35,895 nt of DNA from Nitrospirota bacterium. Lineage in GTDB: Bacteria > Nitrospirota > Nitrospiria > Nitrospirales > Nitrospiraceae. Under the pieces are notes generated by a model. The model did not search any database and was not told the DNA's origin. It worked only from the letters and a program-made list of their open reading frames with translations. The position numbers and the translations under genes were made by a program. The DNA lies in assembly GCA_026387665.1 (NCBI GenBank), contig JAPLLG010000011.1, positions 7,501 to 43,395 of the forward strand. Direction: 5' to 3'. Shown piece after piece: positions 26,999-35,229 of this stretch; the first letter of the stretch is position 1; the number at the start of each line of letters is the position of its first letter.

Positions 26999-27970
26999 CT
27001 ACTTGCCACGAAATGGGATATCTGAGACCAATACTTCTGCGTCGATGCCGTGGTTGCGCAGTAGAATTTCCACGGCTTTTTTTCGTTGCTGCTTTTCGGG
27101 GTGAGGCCCTACAATGACGCGTCGGATTGGCAAGACATTCAATTTCTGATCCTCAAAGAGGTGAATGCAGGGTACAAGCTCACCGTCGCGAAAGTAGCTG
27201 TACGCTCTACGATAAGACTTCCCGCTTTGATTCGAGGGGTCGAGGCCAAATTCTGATGAAGGTTCGCTGACTACTATTCGGACCTCCTTTTCTTCCTCAA
27301 AACCTCTGTGTTTGCAAAAAGCTGAAAGTAGCTCGATGCTCTCGAACGCAGGGTAGGATTTTTCGATATCCCCAGTTGCCCAGTAGTCATTAGCCGCCTT
27401 TCTCACGCATTCAAAATGCTCCAGGACTTGCTCATCCTGAACGCGAGAAAAATCCTCCATATGATACTGGACATCGCCCCAGGCCCACCCCTCCTCGCAA
27501 TACATTTCGCGTTCTGTATTGAGAAGCCCTGCCAGCCCTTTGGCATCAAAAACAATGGCATAGCCCCCATCTAGCCCGTATCCACGCCACTGGCTCAACA
27601 GACCATTTAGGGATATCCATTCGTCCTTGGTTGTGGAGAAAGACGTGAGGTAGTGGTCTTGTGCCGTGTCTTGCGCCTTTTTGAATCCCTCAACGATCTT
27701 TTTCAACCAATGGTCGAATAGATCTACTCCTAAATGATCTGCGGCCTGAACACGCGCGGAAAGATCTTCAGACTCCGCGACATACCTTTTGAATTCCGGC
27801 CTCAGGATCATAGGGAGTATGCGCTGGGAAAAACCGACACCTTCCTCCTTATCATTAAGGAAATGGATGTGGCTGGCCCAAAGGGCCTTGCTACTAGCTA
27901 TGCCATGTAATCCGGCTGCAGTTGTGTAGTGAACCACCTCTTCGTGGTCTGCATAAAATTTCTTGCTCAT
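26999..27970 (-). CDS. DUF2971 family protein
   Basis: 323-residue soluble protein of the DUF2971 family. Family features visible: HYTTAAGLHGIASSKALWAS followed by HIHFLNDKEE near the N-terminus, LTSFSTTKDEWISLNGLLSQ followed by WRGYGLDGGYAIVFDA in the centre, and FCKHRGFEEEKEVRIVVSEP plus VIVGPHPEKQQRKKAVEILL at the C-terminus. The biochemical function is unknown; such genes are often found in accessory regions. The start is ATG 27970; a GTG at 27982 is an alternative, and neither has a clear ribosome binding site. The gene is enclosed by the methyltransferase 3' fragment and the ppx 3' fragment, so it is probably imported. Confidence 0.85.
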   Translation of the reverse strand: MSKKFYADHEEVVHYTTAAGLHGIASSKALWASHIHFLNDKEEGVGFSQRILPMILRPEFKRYVAESEDLSARVQAADHLGVDLFDHWLKKIVEGFKKAQDTAQDHYLTSFSTTKDEWISLNGLLSQWRGYGLDGGYAIVFDAKGLAGLLNTEREMYCEEGWAWGDVQYHMEDFSRVQDEQVLEHFECVRKAANDYWATGDIEKSYPAFESIELLSAFCKHRGFEEEKEVRIVVSEPSSEFGLDPSNQSGKSYRRAYSYFRDGELVPCIHLFEDQKLNVLPIRRVIVGPHPEKQQRKKAVEILLRNHGIDAEVLVSDIPFRGK

Positions 27971-28058
27971 AGAGATATTCACTCAAGATAGGGTGCGGGG
28001 CCAAATCTTGGACTAATAATAATTGATACTGCTTGTCCCTCTCAGACCCTAGCACTCA

Positions 28059-28180
28059 TTACGTCCGCATCTCCAGATCGATCAGCACTCCTTCGCGCAG
28101 CCCTAGATCACTGACTAGCACCGACGACATCCCCAACGTCTCCATGATCGTCCGGATGATGATGGCTCCGGCTGCTAGCC
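28059..28180 (-). pseudogene. Diverged 3'-end fragment of ppx/gppA
   Basis: About 40 codons homologous to the 3' end of the intact ppx gene at 29370 (offset 1314, no gaps). It encodes LAAGAIIIRTIMETLGMSSV followed by LVSDLGLREGVLIDLEMRT and a TAA stop at 28059-28061. The open frame is maintained, and most base differences from the intact copy are synonymous or conservative (CTA GGG for CTG GGT; GAT CTG for GAT TTA). It therefore looks like the end of a second, evolved ppx allele rather than a recent duplication or random decay. It has the same orientation as the intact gene and lies downstream of it, with the deaminase gene between. Confidence 0.85.
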
Positions 28181-28191
28181 TTCTTCAAGGC

Positions 28192-28218
28192 GAATTAAGG
28201 GGGCTGACCCCTTAATTC
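28192..28218. terminator. Perfect 11-bp hairpin after the deaminase gene
   Basis: GAATTAAGGGG and CCCCTTAATTC pair perfectly around GCTGA. The hairpin is 16 nt downstream of the deaminase stop on the minus strand and could terminate its transcript. The GGGGTCAG part on the minus strand also recalls REP-type palindromes. Confidence 0.55.
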
Positions 28219-28233
28219 AGCTCACTTCTGGTG

Positions 28234-29292
28234 TCAACGCGTGGCTGCTGCCTCACGGAACATGGCATCGAGCTGGTCGATCCAGTGCCGCTTGCGCGCT
28301 TCGTCCGCGAAGCTCGCCTCGAAGCTGTTGCGCGCCAGCTGGTAGGCGTGGCGAGCGCCGAGAACCGGCAGCGCGGCAAAGAGTTCGATGAAGTTGGCAT
28401 TGATGGAACCCCCGAAGTACGCCGGGTCGTCACTGTTGATGGTGGCACACAGACCTGCGTCCAGCAGCGCCGGCAGGCTGTGCTCGGCTAGCGTGTTGAA
28501 GACCCGTAACTTTACGTTCGACAACGGACAGACGGTGAGCGGCACGCGTTCGCGCGCGAGACGCGCGACGAGCGCCGGGTCTTCGAGGCAGCGCACGCCA
28601 TGGTCGATGCGCTCAACGTGGAGCACATCCAAGGCACTGTGAATATAGGCGGGCGGCCCCTCCTCGCCCGCATGCGCTACCACATGCAGGCCCAGCTCTC
28701 GGCAGCGAGCGAACACTCGCGCGAACTTCTCCGGCGGGTGACCTCGTTCGCTGCTGTCCAGCCCCACGCCGATGAAATGCTGCCGATACGGCAGCGCCTG
28801 CTCCAGCGTGGCGAATGCCGCATCCTCGCTCAGGTGGCGCAAAAAACACAGGATCAGCGATGAACTAATACCGAAATCGGCCTGCGCACGGCGCATCGCC
28901 TGCTCCAGCCCGGCGATCACCGTTCCAAACGGCACGCCCCGGTTGGTGTGGACCTGCGGGTCGAAGAACACTTCGGCATGCACCACGTTTTCGGCCGCGG
29001 CCCGCTCTAGATACGCGAACGCGAGATCGAAGAAATCCTGCTCGGTGCGCAGCACACTGGCGCCCACGTAATAGAGGTCGAGAAAGCTCTGCAGGTCGGT
29101 GAATGCGTAAGCGCGGCGCAACGCCTCCACGCTCGGGTAGGCCAGCGTCAGGCCGTTGCGCTTCGCCAGGTGGAAGATCAGCTCCGGCTCCAGCGAGCCC
29201 TCGATGTGGATGTGCAGCTCGGCCTTGGGCATGCGCCTCAGCAGCGCAGGCAAGGCAGACCTGGGGATCGTGTCGAACGTAGCGGCATCCAT
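28234..29292 (-). CDS. Adenine deaminase (adenosine deaminase family, type 2)
   Basis: 352-residue member of the adenosine/AMP deaminase family. Metal-site motifs are present: [18 protein letters not shown] with His27 and His29, the catalytic VVAHAGEEG, the RIDHGVRC histidine and [10 protein letters not shown] with the zinc-binding aspartate. [16 protein letters not shown] and VCPLSNVKL are typical of the branch that deaminates adenine to hypoxanthine in Pseudomonas and yeast (Aah1-like), so adenine is my preferred substrate; adenosine is the alternative. It would feed purine salvage. Codon use appears richer in GCG/CGC than neighbouring genes. It sits alone between the intact ppx gene and a diverged ppx 3' fragment, which points to horizontal arrival. 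Confidence 0.9.
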   Translation of the reverse strand: MDAATFDTIPRSALPALLRRMPKAELHIHIEGSLEPELIFHLAKRNGLTLAYPSVEALRRAYAFTDLQSFLDLYYVGASVLRTEQDFFDLAFAYLERAAAENVVHAEVFFDPQVHTNRGVPFGTVIAGLEQAMRRAQADFGISSSLILCFLRHLSEDAAFATLEQALPYRQHFIGVGLDSSERGHPPEKFARVFARCRELGLHVVAHAGEEGPPAYIHSALDVLHVERIDHGVRCLEDPALVARLARERVPLTVCPLSNVKLRVFNTLAEHSLPALLDAGLCATINSDDPAYFGGSINANFIELFAALPVLGARHAYQLARNSFEASFADEARKRHWIDQLDAMFREAAATR

Positions 29293-29369
29293 CCAAGAGT
29301 CTCCCGGGGTTGAGGGGCAAGTCGTGCAACCGAATACTTCTCACGTCCGGCCTTTCGAAGGCTGCTCAG

Positions 29370-30317
29370 TTATCGTGTCCGGATTGCTAAATCTAAGAGC
29401 ACTCCTTCGCGCAGACCCAGATCGCTGACCAACACTTCCGACATCCCTAACGTCTCCATGATGGTCCGGATGATGATCGCGCCCGCGGCTATGACTTCTT
29501 CGCGGCCTTTTTCTAGGCCTGGCAAGCCGGCTCGGTCGGCTTTCTTGCGGTTCAAGAGCGTCTGTTCGAGTTCTTGAATCGTGCTGAGCTGCAACTGATA
29601 GTTGTGGATTCTGGCTGGCTCGTAGGTGGGAAGTTTCTGAGCCATGGCTGCCAGGCTGGTGATGGTTCCCGCTGTGCCAACGAATGTGGCGGCTTGATAG
29701 CCACCCATGCCGATGACTGCTGCCGTCGTTTCTCTTACCACCCACGCTCGCGCCTGTTGCACTTCATCGGCAGTCGGAGGGTCGTGGTGCAACATCCTCT
29801 CGCGGAGACGCACGACCCCGATATCGATCGAGCGCACAACCAGCTTCTGGCCTGGCCTGTCTAAGATAAACTCTGTGCTGCCTCCGCCGATGTCGAGAGC
29901 CAGGACGTCGGTCACGCCATCGGGCAAGCCGGAGCGAATACCCAGCAATGTCCGTCTCGCTTCTTCATCGCCTGAGATCAGCTCGACCTCGAAGCCTGCT
30001 TCGCGCTTCACGCGATCGAGAAACTCATCGCGGTTCCCTGCATCACGCACGGCGCTCGTGGCGACAGCCGAGACCCTATCGACCTGCGCCTCATCAATCA
30101 GCCCCCGCCACTCTTTCAAGCACTGGATCACCCGATCCATCGCCGCCACGCTCAACCGTTTGCTCTGATCGACACCTTCGCCCAGCCGGAGGATTCGTCG
30201 CTCAGATCGCACTTCTGTCAGCTTCCCCTCAGGCGGCAAATCGGCAATCAGCAAGCGGCAGGTGAGGGTGCCGATATCTACACCGGCGAGACGCAGCCTG
30301 CGTGACGAGTCCTTCAT
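29370..30317 (-). CDS. Ppx/GppA family phosphatase
   Basis: 315-residue exopolyphosphatase/guanosine pentaphosphate phosphatase family protein of the short form, comprising only the actin-like ASKHA core. Motifs: LAGVDIGTLTCRLLIADL (phosphate loop 1), SAVATSAVRDAGNRDEF, ISGDEEARRTLLGI, LALDIGGGSTEFIL (phosphate loop 2) and the C-terminal GAIIIRTIMETLGMSEVLVS followed by DLGLREGVLLDLA. It should hydrolyse polyphosphate or pppGpp; which one cannot be read. The HD-like C-terminal domain of E. coli Ppx is absent, as in many bacterial homologues. ATG 30317 overlaps the stop of the coiled-coil gene (ATGA), so they are co-translated. Confidence 0.92.
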   Translation of the reverse strand: MKDSSRRLRLAGVDIGTLTCRLLIADLPPEGKLTEVRSERRILRLGEGVDQSKRLSVAAMDRVIQCLKEWRGLIDEAQVDRVSAVATSAVRDAGNRDEFLDRVKREAGFEVELISGDEEARRTLLGIRSGLPDGVTDVLALDIGGGSTEFILDRPGQKLVVRSIDIGVVRLRERMLHHDPPTADEVQQARAWVVRETTAAVIGMGGYQAATFVGTAGTITSLAAMAQKLPTYEPARIHNYQLQLSTIQELEQTLLNRKKADRAGLPGLEKGREEVIAAGAIIIRTIMETLGMSEVLVSDLGLREGVLLDLAIRTR

Positions 30318-30637
30318 ACCTCGCTCCGAACCTCGATGATCTCCGACTCAAGCTTCCCTCGCGCCTCTTTCAGCTCTTGGATCTCTTTCACCAGCCGACC
30401 GATTTCCCCGTCGTAGAGGACCCGCTCAACCGGCTCGCCCCCCTCGCGAAGATTCACCGCTCGCTCGCCGACATCTCGATAAAGCTCGCCCAACTGCTGG
30501 TCGAGCTTGCGAATTTCGAGCCGGATTCGCAGCAGTTCCGTTTCTTCCAACGCGCGGTTCGCCACCTGCGCCGTGCCAAGTCGCAGCGTCGCCATCCCCG
30601 CCTTCAAATCATGCTTTAACCGCTGTAATAATCCCAT
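30314..30637 (-). CDS. Small coiled-coil protein
   Basis: 107-residue charged helical protein with heptad-like pattern throughout (ETELLRIRLEIRKLDQQLGE, DGEIGRLVKEIQELKEARGK). There is no signal peptide or membrane segment. I do not recognise a named family. It overlaps ppx by 4 bp and precedes it, suggesting a functional or regulatory link. The start is ATG 30637. Confidence 0.75.
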   Translation of the reverse strand: MGLLQRLKHDLKAGMATLRLGTAQVANRALEETELLRIRLEIRKLDQQLGELYRDVGERAVNLREGGEPVERVLYDGEIGRLVKEIQELKEARGKLESEIIEVRSEV

Positions 30638-30674
30638 GCTCTTTTACCTCTTAACTTACCTCTCTACTCCCCTC

Positions 30675-30856
30675 GGAGGGGGATGCGTGAACTAGCGTCT
30701 CCATTGCTGAAAGAGCGGGGCCCCACCGAGAGTCGACCGAAAGGGAAAGCGGAAACTGACCGAGTCTTCGAGGGAATTTCCGAAGGCTTCCCTTCGGTCG
30801 ACTCCGGAAGGGTCGCTCTGAGAAGCAGGGAGACGCTAGTCCGCGCATCCCCCTCC
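30675..30856. repeat. P2 long hairpin element
   Basis: The outer arms of 28 nt (30675-30702 and 30829-30856) are complementary at 26 of 28 positions. The next inner segments also pair (AGAGTCGACCGAA with TTCGGTCGACT), leaving an apex of about 35 nt that itself contains GGAAA/TTTCC. The whole 182 bp can fold as one hairpin. Its right end shares one base with the stop codon of recG, so it lies immediately downstream of that gene. Confidence 0.8.
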
Positions 30857-33420
30857 TAACTCACCGACCCCAAATCCAACTTTGTTTCCCACCGCCGCAA
30901 CATCGCTTCCCGCAAGGCCCGGTGCGCCGGCAACTTCAGCTGCGGATCCTGCTTCAAGAGGGCAACGGCCTCCTGCCTCGCCTGCTGAAGCAGCTCGGCA
31001 TCCCGCAGCAAATTCGCAACGCGGAACTCCGGCATGCCCCATTGCCTGAATCCGAAAAACTCGCCTGGCCCGCGAATGCGGAGATCTTCCTCGGCAATCA
31101 CAAACCCGTCGGTCGAGCGCACGAGCGCATCCAGCCGCTCTCTAGCCGCCGATGGTGCTTCGCCTGCCTCTTTAGGCTTCTTCGATCCAAACAGCACTCC
31201 GCCCGACGCGATCAACAAACAATAGGACTGGTGTGCGCTGCGCCCGACCCGGCCTCGCAATTGATGCAACTGTGCCAGCCCGAACCGCTCGGCATGTTCA
31301 ATCATCATGACCGTGGCATTGGGCACATCGACCCCGACCTCCACCACCGTCGTCGCGACGAGGACCTGGATCTCCCCCTTCTTATACGAGGCCATGACCC
31401 GTTCTTTCTCATCCGACTTCATCCTGCCGTGCAACAGCCCGACACGGAACTCGGCTAATTCGTTCGCTTGCAGCTGCTCCGCTCCTTGCATGGCAGCCTG
31501 CAAATCAGTCTTCTCCGATTCTTCGACGAGCGGATAGACCACATAGGCCTGACGGCCGCTTCGCAGTTCATCGCGGAGGATCTGATAGGCCCGCCCCTTC
31601 TGGCTGTCGCTCAAAAGAAATGTCCGCACCGGCTTTCGCCCCGGCGGCATCTGATCGATCACCGACACATCCAAATCCCCATAGACCGTCATGGCCAGGG
31701 TGCGTGGAATCGGCGTCGCGGTCAACACCAGCACATCGGGCTTATACCCCTTCTCCATGAGTGTCTTCCGTTGGAGCACGCCGAAGCGATGTTGCTCATC
31801 CACCACGACCAGGCCAAGCTTGGCGAAGGTGACGCCCTGCTGAATGACTGCATGGGTTCCGATCACAACCTGCGCGGTCCCGGAGGCCACCTGCTCCCGC
31901 ACGGCTTTACGCGCGGCGGCACGACCGCCCCCGCTCACAAGCACGACGGAAAGCCCGAGGGGTTCCAGGAACCCCTTCATCGTCCGATAATGCTGCTCGG
32001 CCAGAATCTCCGTAGGCGCCATCAAAGCCGCCTGATAACCGGACCCGCAGGCCAGGACCATCGCCTGCACCGCCACAATGGTTTTGCCGGACCCGACATC
32101 GCCCTGCACCAGGCGATTCATCGGTTTGAGCGAGGTCATGTCCGACAGGATCTCGCGATTCACCCGCTCTTGCGCTGCGGTCAACCGGAAGGGCAAGGCC
32201 CGGTCCAGCTTGCCAAGGAGCGGCGTCTTCGGATTGAACAGAACCTGCTTCACCTCTTCCTTCATGACTCGTTGCCGCGAAGCCAAGGCCAGTTGCAGGA
32301 CAAATAGTTCTTCAAAGGCCAAACGCCGATGGGCCGGCGTGAGCCCACGATCCAGCTGCCCCCCGTCAGTCCCAGCCTGAGGAAAATGCACATCCTGAAT
32401 CGCCTGTTGAATGGGCGGCAAACGATAGCGCGCGCGAAGCGAAACCGGCAACAGCTCCTGCGCCTCGACGATATGGGCGTCCAGCAGGCCTTTCATGAGC
32501 ACCCGCATCTGCCGGGAGGTCCAACCCTTGGTTTCGTGGTACATGGGCACAATCCGCCCCACATGCAACGGCGCTTCGGTTTCCGCCCCTAAGACTTCGT
32601 ACTGCGTGACCTCCATTTTCATCGCCACCCAACCCTGCGCCCCTGCGACTACGCGCCCGGTCAACATCACGCTCGTCCCGACCGTAAAGAATTGTTCCAG
32701 GAACGGCTGATTGAAGAACACAGCCTGGAGCCGCCCGGTGGCATCCTCCACCACAATATCGAGGATGGAAAGACGGCGGCTGCGGGCCTTCTTGGCCTCG
32801 CTTCGGATGATCGTGCCGCAGATCGAGGCCTGTGCTCCGGGCACCAGTTGCCCGATCGGGGTCATGACCGAGCGGTCCTCATAACGCCAGGGCAGGGTCC
32901 AGAGGGCATCCTCAACCGTCTCGATCCTGAACCGTTGGAGCAACGCGGTGCGCTTGGGGCCGACTCCCTTCGCGAAACGGATGGGCTGCTCCCACCATGG
33001 CTGAGAGGATGACTCGTTTACGATTGGCTGAGGCATCACGAGAGGCTCCGGTTCCTGCCAGGCCTTGGCAGGATGGCTGACCGCCTCGCGCAAGACACCG
33101 AGAATGACCATCGCTTCCTGCAGCCGTCGCCGCTGCTCCTCTGCCGGAAACAACTGCTGGTCTTCACGAAACAACTCACGCAGTTGGAGCAAGGCCGCTT
33201 CAATCGCCCGTGGATACACGCGATCCGACAGGGCCTGCATGACCTGTGAGGAAACAAAGTAACTGAGATTTTTGACGGTAGGCAGATGTGCAAAGGCATC
33301 GCGCGTCGCGAATTCGATCGGACGCGCGACTCGGTCCAGCCATTGCTGAAACTGTTCAGGAGGTGTGGGCTCGGAAGAGCTCCGTATCACAATGGCGGAT
33401 CGTAACACAGCCTCGTCCAC
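30856..33420 (-). CDS. recG: ATP-dependent DNA helicase RecG
   Basis: 854-residue RecG, the superfamily 2 helicase that remodels stalled replication forks and branched DNA. After an N-terminal extension of about 130 residues that many bacterial RecG proteins have, a wedge/OB domain follows (about 160-300). The helicase core has Walker A QGDVGSGKTIVAVQAM, Walker B VVDEQHRFGVLQR, motif III TATPIPRTLAMTVYGD and motifs V/VI ATTVVEVGVDVPNATVMMIE followed by HAERFGLAQLHQLRGRVGRS. It begins with GTG 33420. No clear ribosome binding site is visible, and the element P1e/H-D lies just upstream. It ends at the edge of hairpin P2. Confidence 0.97.
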   Translation of the reverse strand: MDEAVLRSAIVIRSSSEPTPPEQFQQWLDRVARPIEFATRDAFAHLPTVKNLSYFVSSQVMQALSDRVYPRAIEAALLQLRELFREDQQLFPAEEQRRRLQEAMVILGVLREAVSHPAKAWQEPEPLVMPQPIVNESSSQPWWEQPIRFAKGVGPKRTALLQRFRIETVEDALWTLPWRYEDRSVMTPIGQLVPGAQASICGTIIRSEAKKARSRRLSILDIVVEDATGRLQAVFFNQPFLEQFFTVGTSVMLTGRVVAGAQGWVAMKMEVTQYEVLGAETEAPLHVGRIVPMYHETKGWTSRQMRVLMKGLLDAHIVEAQELLPVSLRARYRLPPIQQAIQDVHFPQAGTDGGQLDRGLTPAHRRLAFEELFVLQLALASRQRVMKEEVKQVLFNPKTPLLGKLDRALPFRLTAAQERVNREILSDMTSLKPMNRLVQGDVGSGKTIVAVQAMVLACGSGYQAALMAPTEILAEQHYRTMKGFLEPLGLSVVLVSGGGRAAARKAVREQVASGTAQVVIGTHAVIQQGVTFAKLGLVVVDEQHRFGVLQRKTLMEKGYKPDVLVLTATPIPRTLAMTVYGDLDVSVIDQMPPGRKPVRTFLLSDSQKGRAYQILRDELRSGRQAYVVYPLVEESEKTDLQAAMQGAEQLQANELAEFRVGLLHGRMKSDEKERVMASYKKGEIQVLVATTVVEVGVDVPNATVMMIEHAERFGLAQLHQLRGRVGRSAHQSYCLLIASGGVLFGSKKPKEAGEAPSAARERLDALVRSTDGFVIAEEDLRIRGPGEFFGFRQWGMPEFRVANLLRDAELLQQARQEAVALLKQDPQLKLPAHRALREAMLRRWETKLDLGSVS

Positions 33421-33446
33421 GCCTCAACGAGCCGGCTACGGGAAAG

Positions 33447-33643
33447 CAGGATGCTGAAAAATGGAGGGATGGCCCGGTGAGTCCCCTGTGCTCGCGCAAC
33501 GCGCGCCCTCAGAAGGACCTCGTTGGACGCGCGCAGTGGGGGACTCATCCAGGCCATCCTAGGCTAACGTGAACGAGCAAGCGTGGAAGGGCCATCGTTG
33601 CTCACTCACTGCGGCCTTGCTAACGGCCTTTTTGAGCATCCTG
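33447..33643 (-). repeat. P1 palindromic element, copy e (interrupted)
   Basis: Begins CAGGATGCTGAAAAA and ends GGCCTTTTTGAGCATCCTG, reverse orientation relative to copies a, b and d. Part of its left half and centre are replaced by hairpin-core element H-D. It occupies the divergent gap between recG and the metallopeptidase gene. Confidence 0.8.
33467..33559. repeat. Hairpin-core element H-D, inside P1e
   Basis: Left arm GGATGGCCCGGTGAGTCCCC (33467-33486) and right arm 33538-33559 are complementary except for one mismatch and one bulge. The core 33489-33535 has stem CAACG/CGTTG. The arms do not resemble those of the other H copies, whereas the core does. Confidence 0.78.
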
Positions 33644-33766
33644 CGGAACAGTTTTTCATTATACCCAGTAGGCTTTCAATATCTTGCATGGCTTGTCGAT
33701 TTTCCGACAATCCTTTGTCTCGCTTTCCTGTGGTGCTAGATTGAATTTCATCCAAGAAGGGCCTCT

Positions 33767-35197
33767 ATGTACCGGCGCAGTATTCTGCACATTTCATATC
33801 CCGTGGCCTTCCTGCTCGGGCTGTTCATTCTCTATCACGCCTGGATCAAGCCAACCTATCTGCTTGCGCCAGCGCCGGATCAATCCACTGCCCCCACGGG
33901 AAACTCGCAGGATGCGTCCACGGATCCGCATCGTGCCGGCCCCAGGGCACCGGAACCTCAGCAAACTCGCCTGATCGATACCGGCGGAACTCCGAACACC
34001 AAACACCGGGAACGGCTGGAAGCGATTCGCCACGATATCGAAACAGGGAACGTCCGGGAAGCGGAAACCAAACTGGCCGATCTGCCGGAAGCCCTGGCAA
34101 CAGACAAGACCATACGCCCCTACCTGGCCATCCTCTGGAACAATCTGGGCATTCAACAGGAGAAAACCGGCGAAACCTCTCTCTCAATCAAATCCTTCAG
34201 ACAAGCCGCATCACTCGACGGCACGAATCCCATCGTCCAACTGAACCTGGCGCATGTCTATTGGGAACTGCGCGATCCTGCCATGACGCAGGACTTTCTG
34301 GAGAAGCTGACCCTCCTGGCTCCGAGCGAACCCTTTCCCCATCTGGCGCTGGCCAATCTCTTTCAGGAACGGAATCAGCTCGGCGAAGCGGCGCGCCACC
34401 TCGATCACGCGACAGCCCGCGCGGGCAACGACCCAGCCGTGCAATCCTATCTGCACACCGTCGCAGACAAGATCCGCCGAACAGAAAAGAGCGACACAGG
34501 GCTCGCCAGCCGCGACAGTACGCACTTCACCGTGAAATTCGACGGGGAAGCCGATCCGGAAACCTGGGCCACCGTATTGGAGATTCTTGAAGAGGCCTAT
34601 CGCGAGATCGGCCAGAAGTTCGAGCACTTTCCGTCAAAGACGATCATCGTCGTGCTGCATGCATCGTCCACCTTCCAAGGTGAAACCGGCAGTCCTCTCT
34701 GGGCTGATGGGCTCTTCGATCCCGTGCTCGGCCGCATTCAGATTCCCATGCAAGGCGCCCTCACCAACCGCGCCTGGCTCACACGGGTGCTGCGGCACGA
34801 GTTCGTCCATGCCCTCCTGCGGGACCAACAGGGCCAGGCCGGCAGCGCCGTCCCGACCTGGCTCAATGAAGGTTTAGCGATGGAATTGTCCGGGGATCGC
34901 TGGTCGGATTTCGATCAGGTCACGAAACAGGAATTTACGCCGATCCCGCTGTTGACCTTAGAGGGGTCGTGGGGGCGATTGTCGCCGGATGCCGCAATCC
35001 TGGCCTACCTGGAAGCCCACTCGGCCGTGCATTATCTGATCGACCGCTTCGGCATGCATCAGGTGCACGAGCTCCTTACACACCTCAAGGCCAGACAGAC
35101 GTTCTCTGCCGCCATGCAGTCGCAACTCTCACTGTCGTACGAGCAATTCCAGGCACGGTGGGTGGAGCAACTACAGAAACAAAAAAAGCACCGCTAA
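33767..35197 (+). CDS. Membrane-anchored TPR protein with zinc metallopeptidase (MA-type) domain
   Basis: 476-residue protein. An N-terminal membrane anchor (YPVAFLLGLFILYHAW) is followed by a polar linker and three to four tetratricopeptide-like units (about 85-235, LWNNLGIQQEKTGETSLSIK; LNLAHVYWELRDPAMTQDFL). The C-terminal gluzincin domain has HEFVH (His344, Glu345, His348) and the third ligand Glu368 in WLNEGLAME, fitting the peptidase-MA-like family. It probably acts in the periplasm on unknown substrates. The start is ATG 33767 with AAGGG upstream. It is divergent from recG and convergent with the last gene of the window. Confidence 0.87.
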   Translation: MYRRSILHISYPVAFLLGLFILYHAWIKPTYLLAPAPDQSTAPTGNSQDASTDPHRAGPRAPEPQQTRLIDTGGTPNTKHRERLEAIRHDIETGNVREAETKLADLPEALATDKTIRPYLAILWNNLGIQQEKTGETSLSIKSFRQAASLDGTNPIVQLNLAHVYWELRDPAMTQDFLEKLTLLAPSEPFPHLALANLFQERNQLGEAARHLDHATARAGNDPAVQSYLHTVADKIRRTEKSDTGLASRDSTHFTVKFDGEADPETWATVLEILEEAYREIGQKFEHFPSKTIIVVLHASSTFQGETGSPLWADGLFDPVLGRIQIPMQGALTNRAWLTRVLRHEFVHALLRDQQGQAGSAVPTWLNEGLAMELSGDRWSDFDQVTKQEFTPIPLLTLEGSWGRLSPDAAILAYLEAHSAVHYLIDRFGMHQVHELLTHLKARQTFSAAMQSQLSLSYEQFQARWVEQLQKQKKHR

Positions 35198-35229
35198 CTC
35201 ACCGCAGATCAAACCTCTCAGTACCTCTC

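Noticed and set aside
28059-29370. Integrative element with its own integrase at the ppx 3' end
   Set aside because: The arrangement looks like one, but there is no recombinase gene and no short identical core site, so I report only the duplication.
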